Assembly: GCF_002343915.1 (NCBI RefSeq) | Contig: NZ_NETK01000001.1 | Location: 1,922,001 to 1,986,000 of the forward strand | Source of the DNA: Nannocystis exedens | GTDB lineage: Bacteria > Myxococcota_A > Polyangia > Nannocystales > Nannocystaceae | DNA length: 64,000 nucleotides | Direction of reading: 5' to 3' | Part shown: positions 52,651 through 60,129 of the stretch, piece after piece | How the letters are laid out: every line of letters starts with the position of its first letter | Position numbering within the stretch: the first letter of the stretch is position 1 | The notes under the pieces: generated by a model | What the model was told of the DNA's origin: nothing | Databases searched by the model: none | What the model saw: the letters and a program-made list of their open reading frames with translations, nothing else | Translations under genes and position numbers: made by a program

Positions 52651-53012
52651 GCACCGATCCTACCGGCGCCGCCACCCGTCACGACGCGCCCGCGCGGCCG
52701 CTCGCGGCCCTTCGCGCCGCGTCCTCGCTGTCCGAAACGACAGGTTACTGTCACGATAGGTTGCGGCGGAACGCGACCTGCAGCGCCGAGCGACGCACGC
52801 GCGAGGCCACGAATGTCCTCATCGAGCCGCGCCCTCGTCGTCGCCGCGGCGTCGACCGCCTCGGTGACCGGTCTCTGACCGCGACGACAGACGCGCGACG
52901 GCCGGCGCAGACTGTCTGCACCCGGCTTCGACGGGAATTGCCTCGCCGCGGAGATCTGCGGCGCACGCGAAATTCGGCGGCGCCGAAGTCGCAACGACGC
53001 GGACCGCCCGCG
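52651..53012. other. Intergenic stretch between metallophosphoesterase and MscS genes
   Basis: No gene is supportable. A small dyad GACAG-GTTA-CTGTC lies near 52739-52752 and may belong to the metallophosphoesterase promoter region. Confidence 0.4.
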
Positions 53013-54215
53013 TCAGCTTGTCGTGACGGCCGGACCCGGCGGGCCCGGCGGAGCCGGCGGAGCCGGCCAGCGCGGCGGGCTCGGAGGACCCCCCGCAAGC
53101 GAAGGGCCCCCCGAAACGCCCTCCTCCGGCGGCACCACGTAGATCGTGCGGCTCGGGAGCGCGAACTCGTAGCCGAGCTCGCGCATCTCGCGGATCAGCT
53201 CGAACAGCAATTGCTGGTGGAGCTCGGCGTAAAACCCGTAATCCGGGCTCAGCACCCAGTACACGACCTCGTACTCGAGCGCCGACTCGCCGAGGTTGAC
53301 CAGCGTCGCCCGCTCGAAACGGACCTTCTCGCGCCGCTCGACCGCCGCGCGCAGCAGCCCCGGCAGCCGCTCGAGCAGCTCCTGCGGCGTCGTGTAGACG
53401 ACGCCGATGCGCAGCACGACCCGTCGCTCCTGCATGCGGGTGTAGTTCTGGATCCGGCTCGACAGCAGGTCGTTGTTCGACAGCACCACCTCCTCGCCGC
53501 CGAGGCTGGCCAGGATCGTGCTCCGCATGCCGATCCGCCGCACCGTGCCCGACTGCTGGCCGACCGAGATGAAGTCGCCGGGCGCGAACGGCTTGTCGAC
53601 GATGATCGAGACCGACGCGAGGATGTCGCCGAGGACTTTTTGCACGGCCAGCGCGACCGCCACGCCGCCGATGCCGAGGCCGGCCACCAGCGCGGTGATG
53701 TCGATGCCGAACGCCGACAGCACCACCAGCACCACGATCGACCACACCACCACGAGGCCGGCCAGGCGCAGCAGCGCCTGGGCGATCGGCGTGACCTGCG
53801 GCGACGCGCCCTCCGCGTGCACGTGCCGGGCGAAGCGCCGGTCGACGAGGTAGCGGACCGCCGTGCTGGCCCAGATCCCGCCCTGGATCATCCCGCCGAC
53901 GATCAGCGCCGTGTGGACCCGGTGGTCCCACCGCTCCGGCAGGTCGAGCATCAACGTCGCCAGCCGCAGCCCGAGCAGCGCGAAGAACCACCCGCGCGTG
54001 CGCTCGATCAGGTCGGCGATCGCGTCGTCGACGTCCGACTCCGTCCGCACCGCGTGCTTGCGCATCCGTCGGCACGCCGTGCGACGCAACAGCATCAGCG
54101 TCGGCGTCAACGCCACCAGGATCACCGACGCCGCCAACCACTGCAGGCCCGTGATCCCGAGCCAGGTCCGCTCCAAGAGCGATTCGAGGGCCTCGACCAT
54201 TGCGCCGGCGAGCAT
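53013..54215 (-). CDS. Small-conductance mechanosensitive channel (MscS family)
   Basis: The 400-residue protein is read from ATG 54215 (54200 is also possible). Four or five membrane helices are visible: about 15-35 (WLAASVILVALTPTLMLL), 65-85, 100-118, and the pair LVVVWSIVVLVVLSAFGI and ITALVAGLGIGGVAVALAVQKVL, the last being the pore helix TM3 with its Gly/Ala pattern. It is followed by GDILASVSIIVDKPFAPGDFISVG (beta domain), FVVLSNNDLLSSRIQNYTRM-like and the cytosolic cage. The last about 30 residues are Pro/Gly-rich (PAPPAPPGPPGP), beyond the normal MscS end. It is divergent from the kinase gene at 54508. Confidence 0.93.
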   Translation of the reverse strand: MLAGAMVEALESLLERTWLGITGLQWLAASVILVALTPTLMLLRRTACRRMRKHAVRTESDVDDAIADLIERTRGWFFALLGLRLATLMLDLPERWDHRVHTALIVGGMIQGGIWASTAVRYLVDRRFARHVHAEGASPQVTPIAQALLRLAGLVVVWSIVVLVVLSAFGIDITALVAGLGIGGVAVALAVQKVLGDILASVSIIVDKPFAPGDFISVGQQSGTVRRIGMRSTILASLGGEEVVLSNNDLLSSRIQNYTRMQERRVVLRIGVVYTTPQELLERLPGLLRAAVERREKVRFERATLVNLGESALEYEVVYWVLSPDYGFYAELHQQLLFELIREMRELGYEFALPSRTIYVVPPEEGVSGGPSLAGGPPSPPRWPAPPAPPGPPGPAVTTS

Positions 54216-54269
54216 AACCGACTTCGCTGCGGGCGCCACGCCGCGGCCTGCACGTGGCCGATCGCGTGA

Positions 54270-54315
54270 CATGACTCGCAGAACATGCCCCGAAGAGCAT
54301 GCCCCAAGAGACATC
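54270..54315. repeat. CATG-14 array, three CATGs plus CATC
   Basis: CATG at 54270, 54284 and 54298 and CATC at 54312: exact 14-bp steps. Unit CATGCCC-CGAA-GAGCATG pairs with one mismatch. It lies between the divergent MscS gene and the hybrid kinase gene, so here it is upstream of both. Confidence 0.65.
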
Positions 54316-54507
54316 GCCACTGGCGCGCGCGCCGGCTCCGTGTACGGGCGAGCGCATCCGTCTCGGCCGTCGCCGGCCGCCGGCGCGAGGTGCGGCGAAC
54401 CCGCGCCCCCCGCTGCGGAGCCCCCGCGAGCCGCGTGGCGCGGGTCTACGGCGTTTCCGCGACCGGCGCGGGGGAGCCGGCGGCGCTCACGTATCCTTGT
54501 CCTTGCC

Positions 54508-57500
54508 GTGATTCCGGGGACAGAGCTGGCCGACCTGCTCGACGACGGCTTGTTGGTCGTCTCGCACCGGGGCGAGGTGCGAGCCGCCAACCCGGCGGCC
54601 GAGCGCGTGCTCGGGACGGAGCGGGCCGCGTTGATCGGGCGCGACCTGGCGTCGCTGCTGCCGGGGACCCCCGAGGGCTTGTTGCTCGACGCGTGCGTCG
54701 GCAGCCGCGAGCTCAGCCTGCGCGCGACCACCCCGCACGGCTTCGGCGTGGCCGTCCGCGTCGTCCCGCGCGTCGCCGACGCCTGGGTGTTCCTGCGCGG
54801 CGAGGTCGAGCCGACCCCCGCACCGCTCGCCGACCCCGTGGTGCGCACGATCCTCGACCACGCCCCGGTGGTGCTGTTCGCCGTCGACGCCGACGCGATC
54901 ATCACCCTGAGCGAGGGCCACGGCCTCAGCCTGCTCGGCCGCCGGCCCGGGGACACCGTCGGCCGCTCGGTCTTCGAGGTCTACCGCGAGGTGCCGTGGA
55001 TCCTCGACAGCATGCGCAAGGCCCTCACCGGCCAGCCGGTCACGATCGTCGGCGAGCTGCGCGGGCGCGTGTTCGACGTCCACTACTCGCCGGTCCGCGG
55101 CAGCGCGGGCGAGGTCACCGGCGTGCTCGGGGTCGCCCTCGACGTCACCGAGCGCGAGCGGGCGATGGAGAAGCTGGCGTCGAAGCAGGCCGTGCTCAAG
55201 TACCTGCTCGCCAACGTCCCCCAGGCGATCTTCTGGAAGGACCGCCAGCGGCGGTTCCTCGGCTGCAACCAGAAGTTCCTCGAGCACACCGGGCTCGACA
55301 ACGAGGAGCAGCTGCTCGGCAAGACCGACCACGACATCTGGGACAGCCGCGAGGAGGCCGACTTCTTCCGCATGATGGACGAGCGGGTGATGTCCACCGG
55401 CGTGCCGATCCTCGACATCGAGGAGCCGCTGCGCCTCCGGGACGGCCGCCAGACCTTCATCCTCACCAGCAAGGTCCCGATCCGCGACGACGCCGGCGAG
55501 GTCACCGGGCTCCTCGGGATCTACGTCGACATCACCGAGCGCAAGCGCATCGAGCTCGAGAGCCAGCGCGCCAAGGAGGCCGCCGACGCCGCCCTGCGGG
55601 CCAAGAGCGAGTTCCTCACGGTGATGAGCCACGAGCTGCGGACCCCGCTCACCCTGATCCTCGGCCCGCTCGAGGCGCTGCTCGCCGACCCGGCCGAGCC
55701 GCTCAGCGACGGCGCCCGCGCCTCGCTGATCCGCATGTGGCGCAACGCCTCGCGCCTCGGCCGCCTGGTCGACGACATCCTCGACTATCAAAAGCTCGAG
55801 GCCGGCAAGATGAAGGTCGTGTGGGAGCCGGTCGACGTCCACGACCTCGTCGAGGGCATCGTCCTCGACGCCGAGCCGGCCGCCCACAGCGCCGGCGTCA
55901 CCCTGCACCGCGAGCTCGCCGGCGACGTGCGGACTGTCCCGCTCGACCGCCGCATGTTCGAGAAGATCGTCCTCAACCTCCTCGGCAACGCCCTCAAGTT
56001 CACCCCCGCCGGCGGCACCGTCACCGTCGCGCTGGCGGGCCACGGCGACGCCCGCCTGCGCCTGTCGGTCCGCGACACCGGGCCCGGCATCCCGCCCGAG
56101 GAGCACGAGCGGGTGTTCCAGCGCTTCCAGCAGCTCGACAGCTCGATCAGCCGCAAGCACGAGGGCACCGGCCTCGGGCTCGCCATCGTCCGCGAGTTCG
56201 CCGAGGCGATGGGCGGCGACGTGACCCTGTGCAGCGAGCTCGGGGCCGGCGCCTGCTTCGCCGTCGAGCTGCCGATCGACGCCGACCGCCTGGCCCAACT
56301 CGGCCCGCCGACCGAGCGGCCGACGCGTCCGCCGCCACCCGTCGCGCCCGCCGTCGCTGCTCCCGCCGACGCGTCGTCGTCCGCCCCGGGCCGCCCGCGC
56401 ATCATCGTCGCCGAGGACAACGCCGACATGCGGGCCTATATCGCCTCGGTCCTGCGCCCCGACCACGACATCGTCCTCACCGCCAACGGCGCCGAGGCGC
56501 TGGCCGCGGCCCGCGAGCGCCGCCCGGACGTCATCGTCTCCGACATCATGATGCCGGAGATGGACGGCTACGAGCTCGTCACCCGCCTCAAGCGCACCCC
56601 CGACCTGCGCGACATCCCGGTGGTCGTCCTCAGCGCCAAGGCCAGCCGCGAGGAGACCGTCCGCGGCCTCGAGGTCGGCGCCGACGACTACCTGCCCAAG
56701 CCGTTCGCCCCCGCCGAGCTGCGCGCCCGGGTCGGCGCGGCCCTCCGGCTGCACCGCGTCCACCTCGAGGTCGTCGCCCAGAAGCACGAGCTCGAGCAGA
56801 CCCTACGCATCCTCAAGGAGACCCAGGACCAGCTGGTGCAGTCGAGCAAGATGGCGGCCGTGGGCACCCTCGTGGCGGGCCTCTCGCACGAGCTCAACAA
56901 CCCGGTCGCCATCATCCGCATGAGCGCCCAGATGCTCCTGCGCCGGGGTTCACGCGACCCGTTCGTCCGCCGCACGCTCGAGCGGATCGAACGCCACTCG
57001 CAGCGCTGCGCCGGCCTGGTCGAGGCGCTGCTGGCCTACAGCCGCCGCCGCCCGCAGGTCGCCGAGCGCTGCGAGCTCGGCCAGGTGCTGACGTGGCTCC
57101 TGGAGCTCGTCCGCCCGGAGGCCGCCGAGCGCGGGATCCGTCTCGTCGCCGACTTCGTCCCCGAGAAGCTGCCCGCCCTCGTCGTCCACCGCCCCGCGCT
57201 CGAGTCCGCGCTGCTGAATGTCATCGGCAACGCCGCCGACGCCACCAGCCGAGGTGGTATCATCGAGGTCCACGCGCGCGCCGCCGCCGGCGACGACGAC
57301 GTCGACGGCGCGGAGCTCCTCATCCGCGACAGCGGCGTCGGCATCGCCCCCCAGGCCCTCCCCCACGTGTTCGAACCGTTCTACACCACCAAAGCCCCGG
57401 GCAAGGGCACCGGCCTCGGCCTGCCGATGACGCAGAAGTTCGTCCAGGCCCACGGCGGCACGATCCACGTCGACAGCGAGCTCGGGCGCGGCACCACCGT

Positions 57501-57579
57501 CCGCATGTGGCTCCCGCTGGTCCCGCCCGAGCCGCCGAACCCGGCCGAGCCGCCGCAGCTGGCCCCGGAGGCCCCATGA
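54508..57579 (+). CDS. Hybrid histidine kinase with two kinase cores (PAS3-HK-REC-HK)
   Basis: The 1023-residue cytosolic protein starts at GTG 54508. Order: three PAS-like domains (about 8-95, DDGLLVVSHRGEVRAANPAAERVLG; 110-225, ILDHAPVVLFAVDAD; 235-355, ANVPQAIFWKDRQRRFLGCNQKF), HisKA with EFLTVMSHELRTPLTLILGPL, HATPase (NLLGNALKF, DTGPGIPPEE, GTGLGLAIVREF), receiver (IIVAEDNADMRAYI, VIVSDIMMPEMDGYE, YLPKPFA), then a second kinase core with GLSHELNNPVAIIRMSAQML and NVIGNAADAT, DSGVGIAPQAL, GTGLGLPMTQKF. The second core is of the HWE/NtrB-like GLSHELNNP class. The receiver gene that follows overlaps by 4 bp. Signal unknown. Confidence 0.93.
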   Translation: MIPGTELADLLDDGLLVVSHRGEVRAANPAAERVLGTERAALIGRDLASLLPGTPEGLLLDACVGSRELSLRATTPHGFGVAVRVVPRVADAWVFLRGEVEPTPAPLADPVVRTILDHAPVVLFAVDADAIITLSEGHGLSLLGRRPGDTVGRSVFEVYREVPWILDSMRKALTGQPVTIVGELRGRVFDVHYSPVRGSAGEVTGVLGVALDVTERERAMEKLASKQAVLKYLLANVPQAIFWKDRQRRFLGCNQKFLEHTGLDNEEQLLGKTDHDIWDSREEADFFRMMDERVMSTGVPILDIEEPLRLRDGRQTFILTSKVPIRDDAGEVTGLLGIYVDITERKRIELESQRAKEAADAALRAKSEFLTVMSHELRTPLTLILGPLEALLADPAEPLSDGARASLIRMWRNASRLGRLVDDILDYQKLEAGKMKVVWEPVDVHDLVEGIVLDAEPAAHSAGVTLHRELAGDVRTVPLDRRMFEKIVLNLLGNALKFTPAGGTVTVALAGHGDARLRLSVRDTGPGIPPEEHERVFQRFQQLDSSISRKHEGTGLGLAIVREFAEAMGGDVTLCSELGAGACFAVELPIDADRLAQLGPPTERPTRPPPPVAPAVAAPADASSSAPGRPRIIVAEDNADMRAYIASVLRPDHDIVLTANGAEALAAARERRPDVIVSDIMMPEMDGYELVTRLKRTPDLRDIPVVVLSAKASREETVRGLEVGADDYLPKPFAPAELRARVGAALRLHRVHLEVVAQKHELEQTLRILKETQDQLVQSSKMAAVGTLVAGLSHELNNPVAIIRMSAQMLLRRGSRDPFVRRTLERIERHSQRCAGLVEALLAYSRRRPQVAERCELGQVLTWLLELVRPEAAERGIRLVADFVPEKLPALVVHRPALESALLNVIGNAADATSRGGIIEVHARAAAGDDDVDGAELLIRDSGVGIAPQALPHVFEPFYTTKAPGKGTGLGLPMTQKFVQAHGGTIHVDSELGRGTTVRMWLPLVPPEPPNPAEPPQLAPEAP

Positions 57580-57986
57580 CCGCCGTCGACGCCGCCGGCG
57601 GAGCGACCGACGCCTGCGCGCTCCCGCGGGTGCTGGTGGTCGACGACGAGCGCGACATGCTCGAGATCCTGCAAGACTTCTTCGAGAGCGAGGGCTACAC
57701 GGTGCAGGTCGCCGACAGCGGCGAGCGGGCGATCGAGCTGTGCCGCCACGGCAGCTTCGACGTCGCCATCACCGACATGCGCATGCCCGGCATCGACGGT
57801 TTGCACACCCTGATAAGCCTGCGCCAGCTCGACCCCCGCCTGCCGGTCATCGTCGTCACCGGCTACGCCTCCGACGACACCGAGCAGCGCTGCCGCAACG
57901 CCGGCGCCTTCGACTGCATCCAAAAGCCGGTCGACCTCGACACGCTCCTCCGCCTCGTCGGCGCCGCCGTCCAGACCCGCGACTGA
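57576..57986 (+). CDS. Single-domain response regulator
   Basis: The 136-residue protein is a lone receiver: VLVVDDERDMLEILQDFFE, VAITDMRMPGIDGLHTL (phospho-Asp), VIVVTGYASDDT (Thr) and CIQKPVDLDTLL (Lys). The ATG overlaps the preceding kinase stop (ATGA at 57576-57579), so it is made together with that kinase and most likely receives its phosphate from the second core. It lacks an output domain, so it must act through a partner protein or back on the kinase. Confidence 0.93.
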   Translation: MTAVDAAGGATDACALPRVLVVDDERDMLEILQDFFESEGYTVQVADSGERAIELCRHGSFDVAITDMRMPGIDGLHTLISLRQLDPRLPVIVVTGYASDDTEQRCRNAGAFDCIQKPVDLDTLLRLVGAAVQTRD

Positions 57987-58083
57987 TCGAGCGGCCCACG
58001 GCTCCCGGAGAGGCTCACGATCCGTCCCGACCTGCCTGTCGGTAAAATGGCGGACCTTCGCGCGAACGACTATCGTCGCCCGC

Positions 58084-58917
58084 GTGAGCGGCACCGACCT
58101 CGCCTACGCGCTCGTGCTCGTGTCGGGCGCGCTGCATGCCACGGTCAACGCGATCCTCAAGGCCGGCAGCGACAAGCTGGTCGGCCGCGCCCTCATCGAC
58201 GCCGCCAGCGCCGCGTTCGTCCTGCCCGCGCTCGCGTTCGTCCCCCTGCCGGCGGGCGCCTGGACCTGGCTCTCCGCCTCGCTGGCGATCCACCTCGTCT
58301 ACCTCTACGCCCTCGTGCGCGCCTACGAGGTCAGCGACTTCTCGGCCGCCTATCCGGTGGCCCGCGGGGCCGCCCCGCTGCTCACCGCCGTGGTCGTCCT
58401 CGGCGTGTTCCACGAGCCTGCGCGGCCGCTCGAGCGGGTCGGCATCGTCGCCATCGGCGCCGGCATGCTCGCCATGGGCCTCGGCCGCCACCTCAGCCGC
58501 GCCGCGCTCGGCTGGTCGCTTCTGACCGGCGTGTGCATCGCCGGCTACACCGTCGTCGACGCCTGGGGCGTGCGCGCGGCCCCGTCGGGCCCGAGCTACA
58601 TCGCCTGGCTGTTCGTCCTCCACGGCACCGTCATCAGCGCCGTGTTCGCCGCCATCCGCGGCCGCGGCGTCCTCGCGGTCGCCCGCGAGCAGTGGCGCCC
58701 CGGCGTCGTCGCCGGCGCGCTCAGCATCGGCACCTACGGCCTCGCCCTCGCCGCCTACCGCCTCGGCCCCACCGCCCCGCTCGCCGCCCTGCGCGAGACC
58801 AGCATCCTCGTCGCCACCGTCATCGCCGTCGTCTGGCTCAAAGAGCAGGTCACTCCCCTGCGCGCCGCCGCGGCCGCGGCGATCGCCCTCGGCGCGGCGC
58901 TGATCCTGCTCGCGTGA
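58084..58917 (+). CDS. EamA/DMT-family transporter
   Basis: The 277-residue protein starts at GTG 58084 and has ten predicted membrane helices arranged as two EamA-like halves: LAYALVLVSGALHATVNAIL (helix 1), VARGAAPLLTAVVVLGVF (helix 4 region with the conserved Pro), GVCIAGYTVVDAWGV (helix 6) and LRETSILVATVIAVVWLKEQVTP (helix 9, the classic EamA WLKE motif). This identifies a drug/metabolite transporter of the inner membrane; the substrate is unknown. It converges on the ABM gene across a four-unit CATG-14 array. Confidence 0.9.
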   Translation: MSGTDLAYALVLVSGALHATVNAILKAGSDKLVGRALIDAASAAFVLPALAFVPLPAGAWTWLSASLAIHLVYLYALVRAYEVSDFSAAYPVARGAAPLLTAVVVLGVFHEPARPLERVGIVAIGAGMLAMGLGRHLSRAALGWSLLTGVCIAGYTVVDAWGVRAAPSGPSYIAWLFVLHGTVISAVFAAIRGRGVLAVAREQWRPGVVAGALSIGTYGLALAAYRLGPTAPLAALRETSILVATVIAVVWLKEQVTPLRAAAAAAIALGAALILLA

Positions 58918-58922
58918 CGGGA

Positions 58923-58982
58923 CATGTCCTGAAGGGCATGCCCGAACCGACATGCTCTCGCGAACATGCCCGTTGAGGCATG
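58923..58982. repeat. CATG-14 array, five CATGs (four chained dyads)
   Basis: CATG at 58923, 58937, 58951, 58965 and 58979, each step exactly 14 bp. Every internal CATG is shared by two neighbouring dyads. Units 1, 3 and 4 form 18-nt hairpins with 4-nt loops (TGAA, TCGC, GTTG). It begins 6 bp after the EamA stop and is about 120 bp from the end of the convergent ABM gene. Confidence 0.8.
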
Positions 58983-59101
58983 GTTCTTCGGCCATCTCCC
59001 GAGATCTCCGGGCCTCGTGCATCCACGGCCGCTCGACGGCCGACCGCCAGCTCGCCGGCGCGCCCGCTGGCGCCGCGCAGGAGGGCGAGCGGTACCGAGG
59101 C

Positions 59102-59392
59102 TCACCCCTCGTAGCGCTCGCGCGTCGGCTGGCCCTCGACCAACTTGAAAAATGCCACCGACGGGTCGTCCGGGCCCTGGTAGTGCTTCGCCAGCGCGCC
59201 TTGCAGGGCGGCGAGGTCGCGCCAGCGCTCGAGCATCACCAGCACGTCGGGGTCGGCGTGGCCGACGAACAGCTCGTACTGCTCGCACCCGTCCTCGCCG
59301 CGGACCTTGTCGATGATCGGGCCGAACCCGTCGATGAACGCCTGCGCTGCGCCCCGCTGGACGCGAAACGTGATGACTTGCCGGATCGCCAT
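59102..59392 (-). CDS. Antibiotic-biosynthesis-monooxygenase (ABM) domain protein
   Basis: The 96-residue protein is read from ATG 59392 (MAIRQVITFRVQRG). It is a single ABM fold: RQVITFRVQRGAAQAFIDGFGPIIDKVRGEDGCEQYELFVGHADPDVLVMLERWRDLAALQGAL (in outline), with the typical strand GCEQYELF and WRDLAALQGALAKHY. ABM proteins are small dimeric ferredoxin-like proteins that act as cofactor-independent monooxygenases on quinones or, in other members, as haem-degrading or putative signalling proteins. Which one applies here cannot be told. The frame is open upstream but lacks any start close to conserved sequence. Confidence 0.88.
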   Translation of the reverse strand: MAIRQVITFRVQRGAAQAFIDGFGPIIDKVRGEDGCEQYELFVGHADPDVLVMLERWRDLAALQGALAKHYQGPDDPSVAFFKLVEGQPTRERYEG

Positions 59393-59526
59393 GGCGCGGT
59401 GCCTCCTGAGGCCGCGAACACACCACGAAACGGCCCCCGTCGCCCACGTGCGCGATCGCGCGCGGGCGCGAGGGTCCGCACGAATCCGCGGCGAACCGCC
59501 GCGCAGGGCGCCGATGCGCCGCCGGA

Positions 59527-60062
59527 TCAAGCTCGCCGTCGTCGCCGCAGCAGCGGCACCAGCACCAGCCACGCGAGCGGCCCGGTCCCGCGGCTCGACG
59601 CGCACGCGCAGCCGCTCTCGGCCGTGTCGGTCCCGGCCGTCGCCGCCTCCTCGGCCGTGGACCCGCTCGTCGCCTCGTCGCCGCTGCTCGTCCCTTGCGT
59701 CTCTCCCGCGCCGGTCAGCGGCTCGCCGCCGGAGCTCGTGCTCGTCGGCTCCTCGCTCCCGCGGCTCCCGTCGCTCGCGCTCTCGTCCCCCCTGCTGCTG
59801 CTCGTCTCCTCCGCCGCGTCGTCGTCGGGTACGTCCCGGAAGCCGTCGTCGTTCACGGGCGGCGGGTCCATCGCGCCGGTCGAGGACGTGAAGCTCCAGC
59901 CCGCAGGCGCCTCGCGTGGATCGTCTGCACGCCCGGATCCACCGTCACCACGTAGACCTCGTCGGCCAGCACGCGCTCGCCGTCGAGCTCGCCGCACGAA
60001 ATTACCGCGCCCGCGATCGGGAGCTCGAGAGCGGCGATCCGAGCGAGCCTTGCGCCGCCCAT
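59527..60062 (-). pseudogene. MYXO-CTERM protein gene with frameshift and missing signal peptide
   Basis: From ATG 60062 the frame reads ARLARIAALELPIAGAVISCGEL, VLADEVYVVTVDPGVQTI; near 59915 the reading moves by one base and continues with REAPAGWSFTSSTGAMDPPPVNDDGFRD, a Ser/Thr/Glu linker, and the C-terminal tail SGCACASS, LAWLVLVPLL, RRRRR, a MYXO-CTERM sorting signal. One missing base at the junction explains the shift. The part before the shift lacks a signal peptide, so the gene may also be 5'-truncated. Divergent from the Kef gene by 67 bp. If the shift is an assembly error the protein still has an odd N-terminus. Confidence 0.65.
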
Positions 60063-60129
60063 GACATCTCGGACATGTTCGCGCCGGGTCCGTGCCGCGC
60101 CCGGCTCGCGCGTGTATCGTCCGCGCGGC

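Noticed and set aside
58923-58982. Possible CRISPR array
   Set aside because: The repeat is only CATG at 14-bp steps with 10-base spacers; CRISPR repeats and spacers are each over 20 bp, and no cas gene is present.
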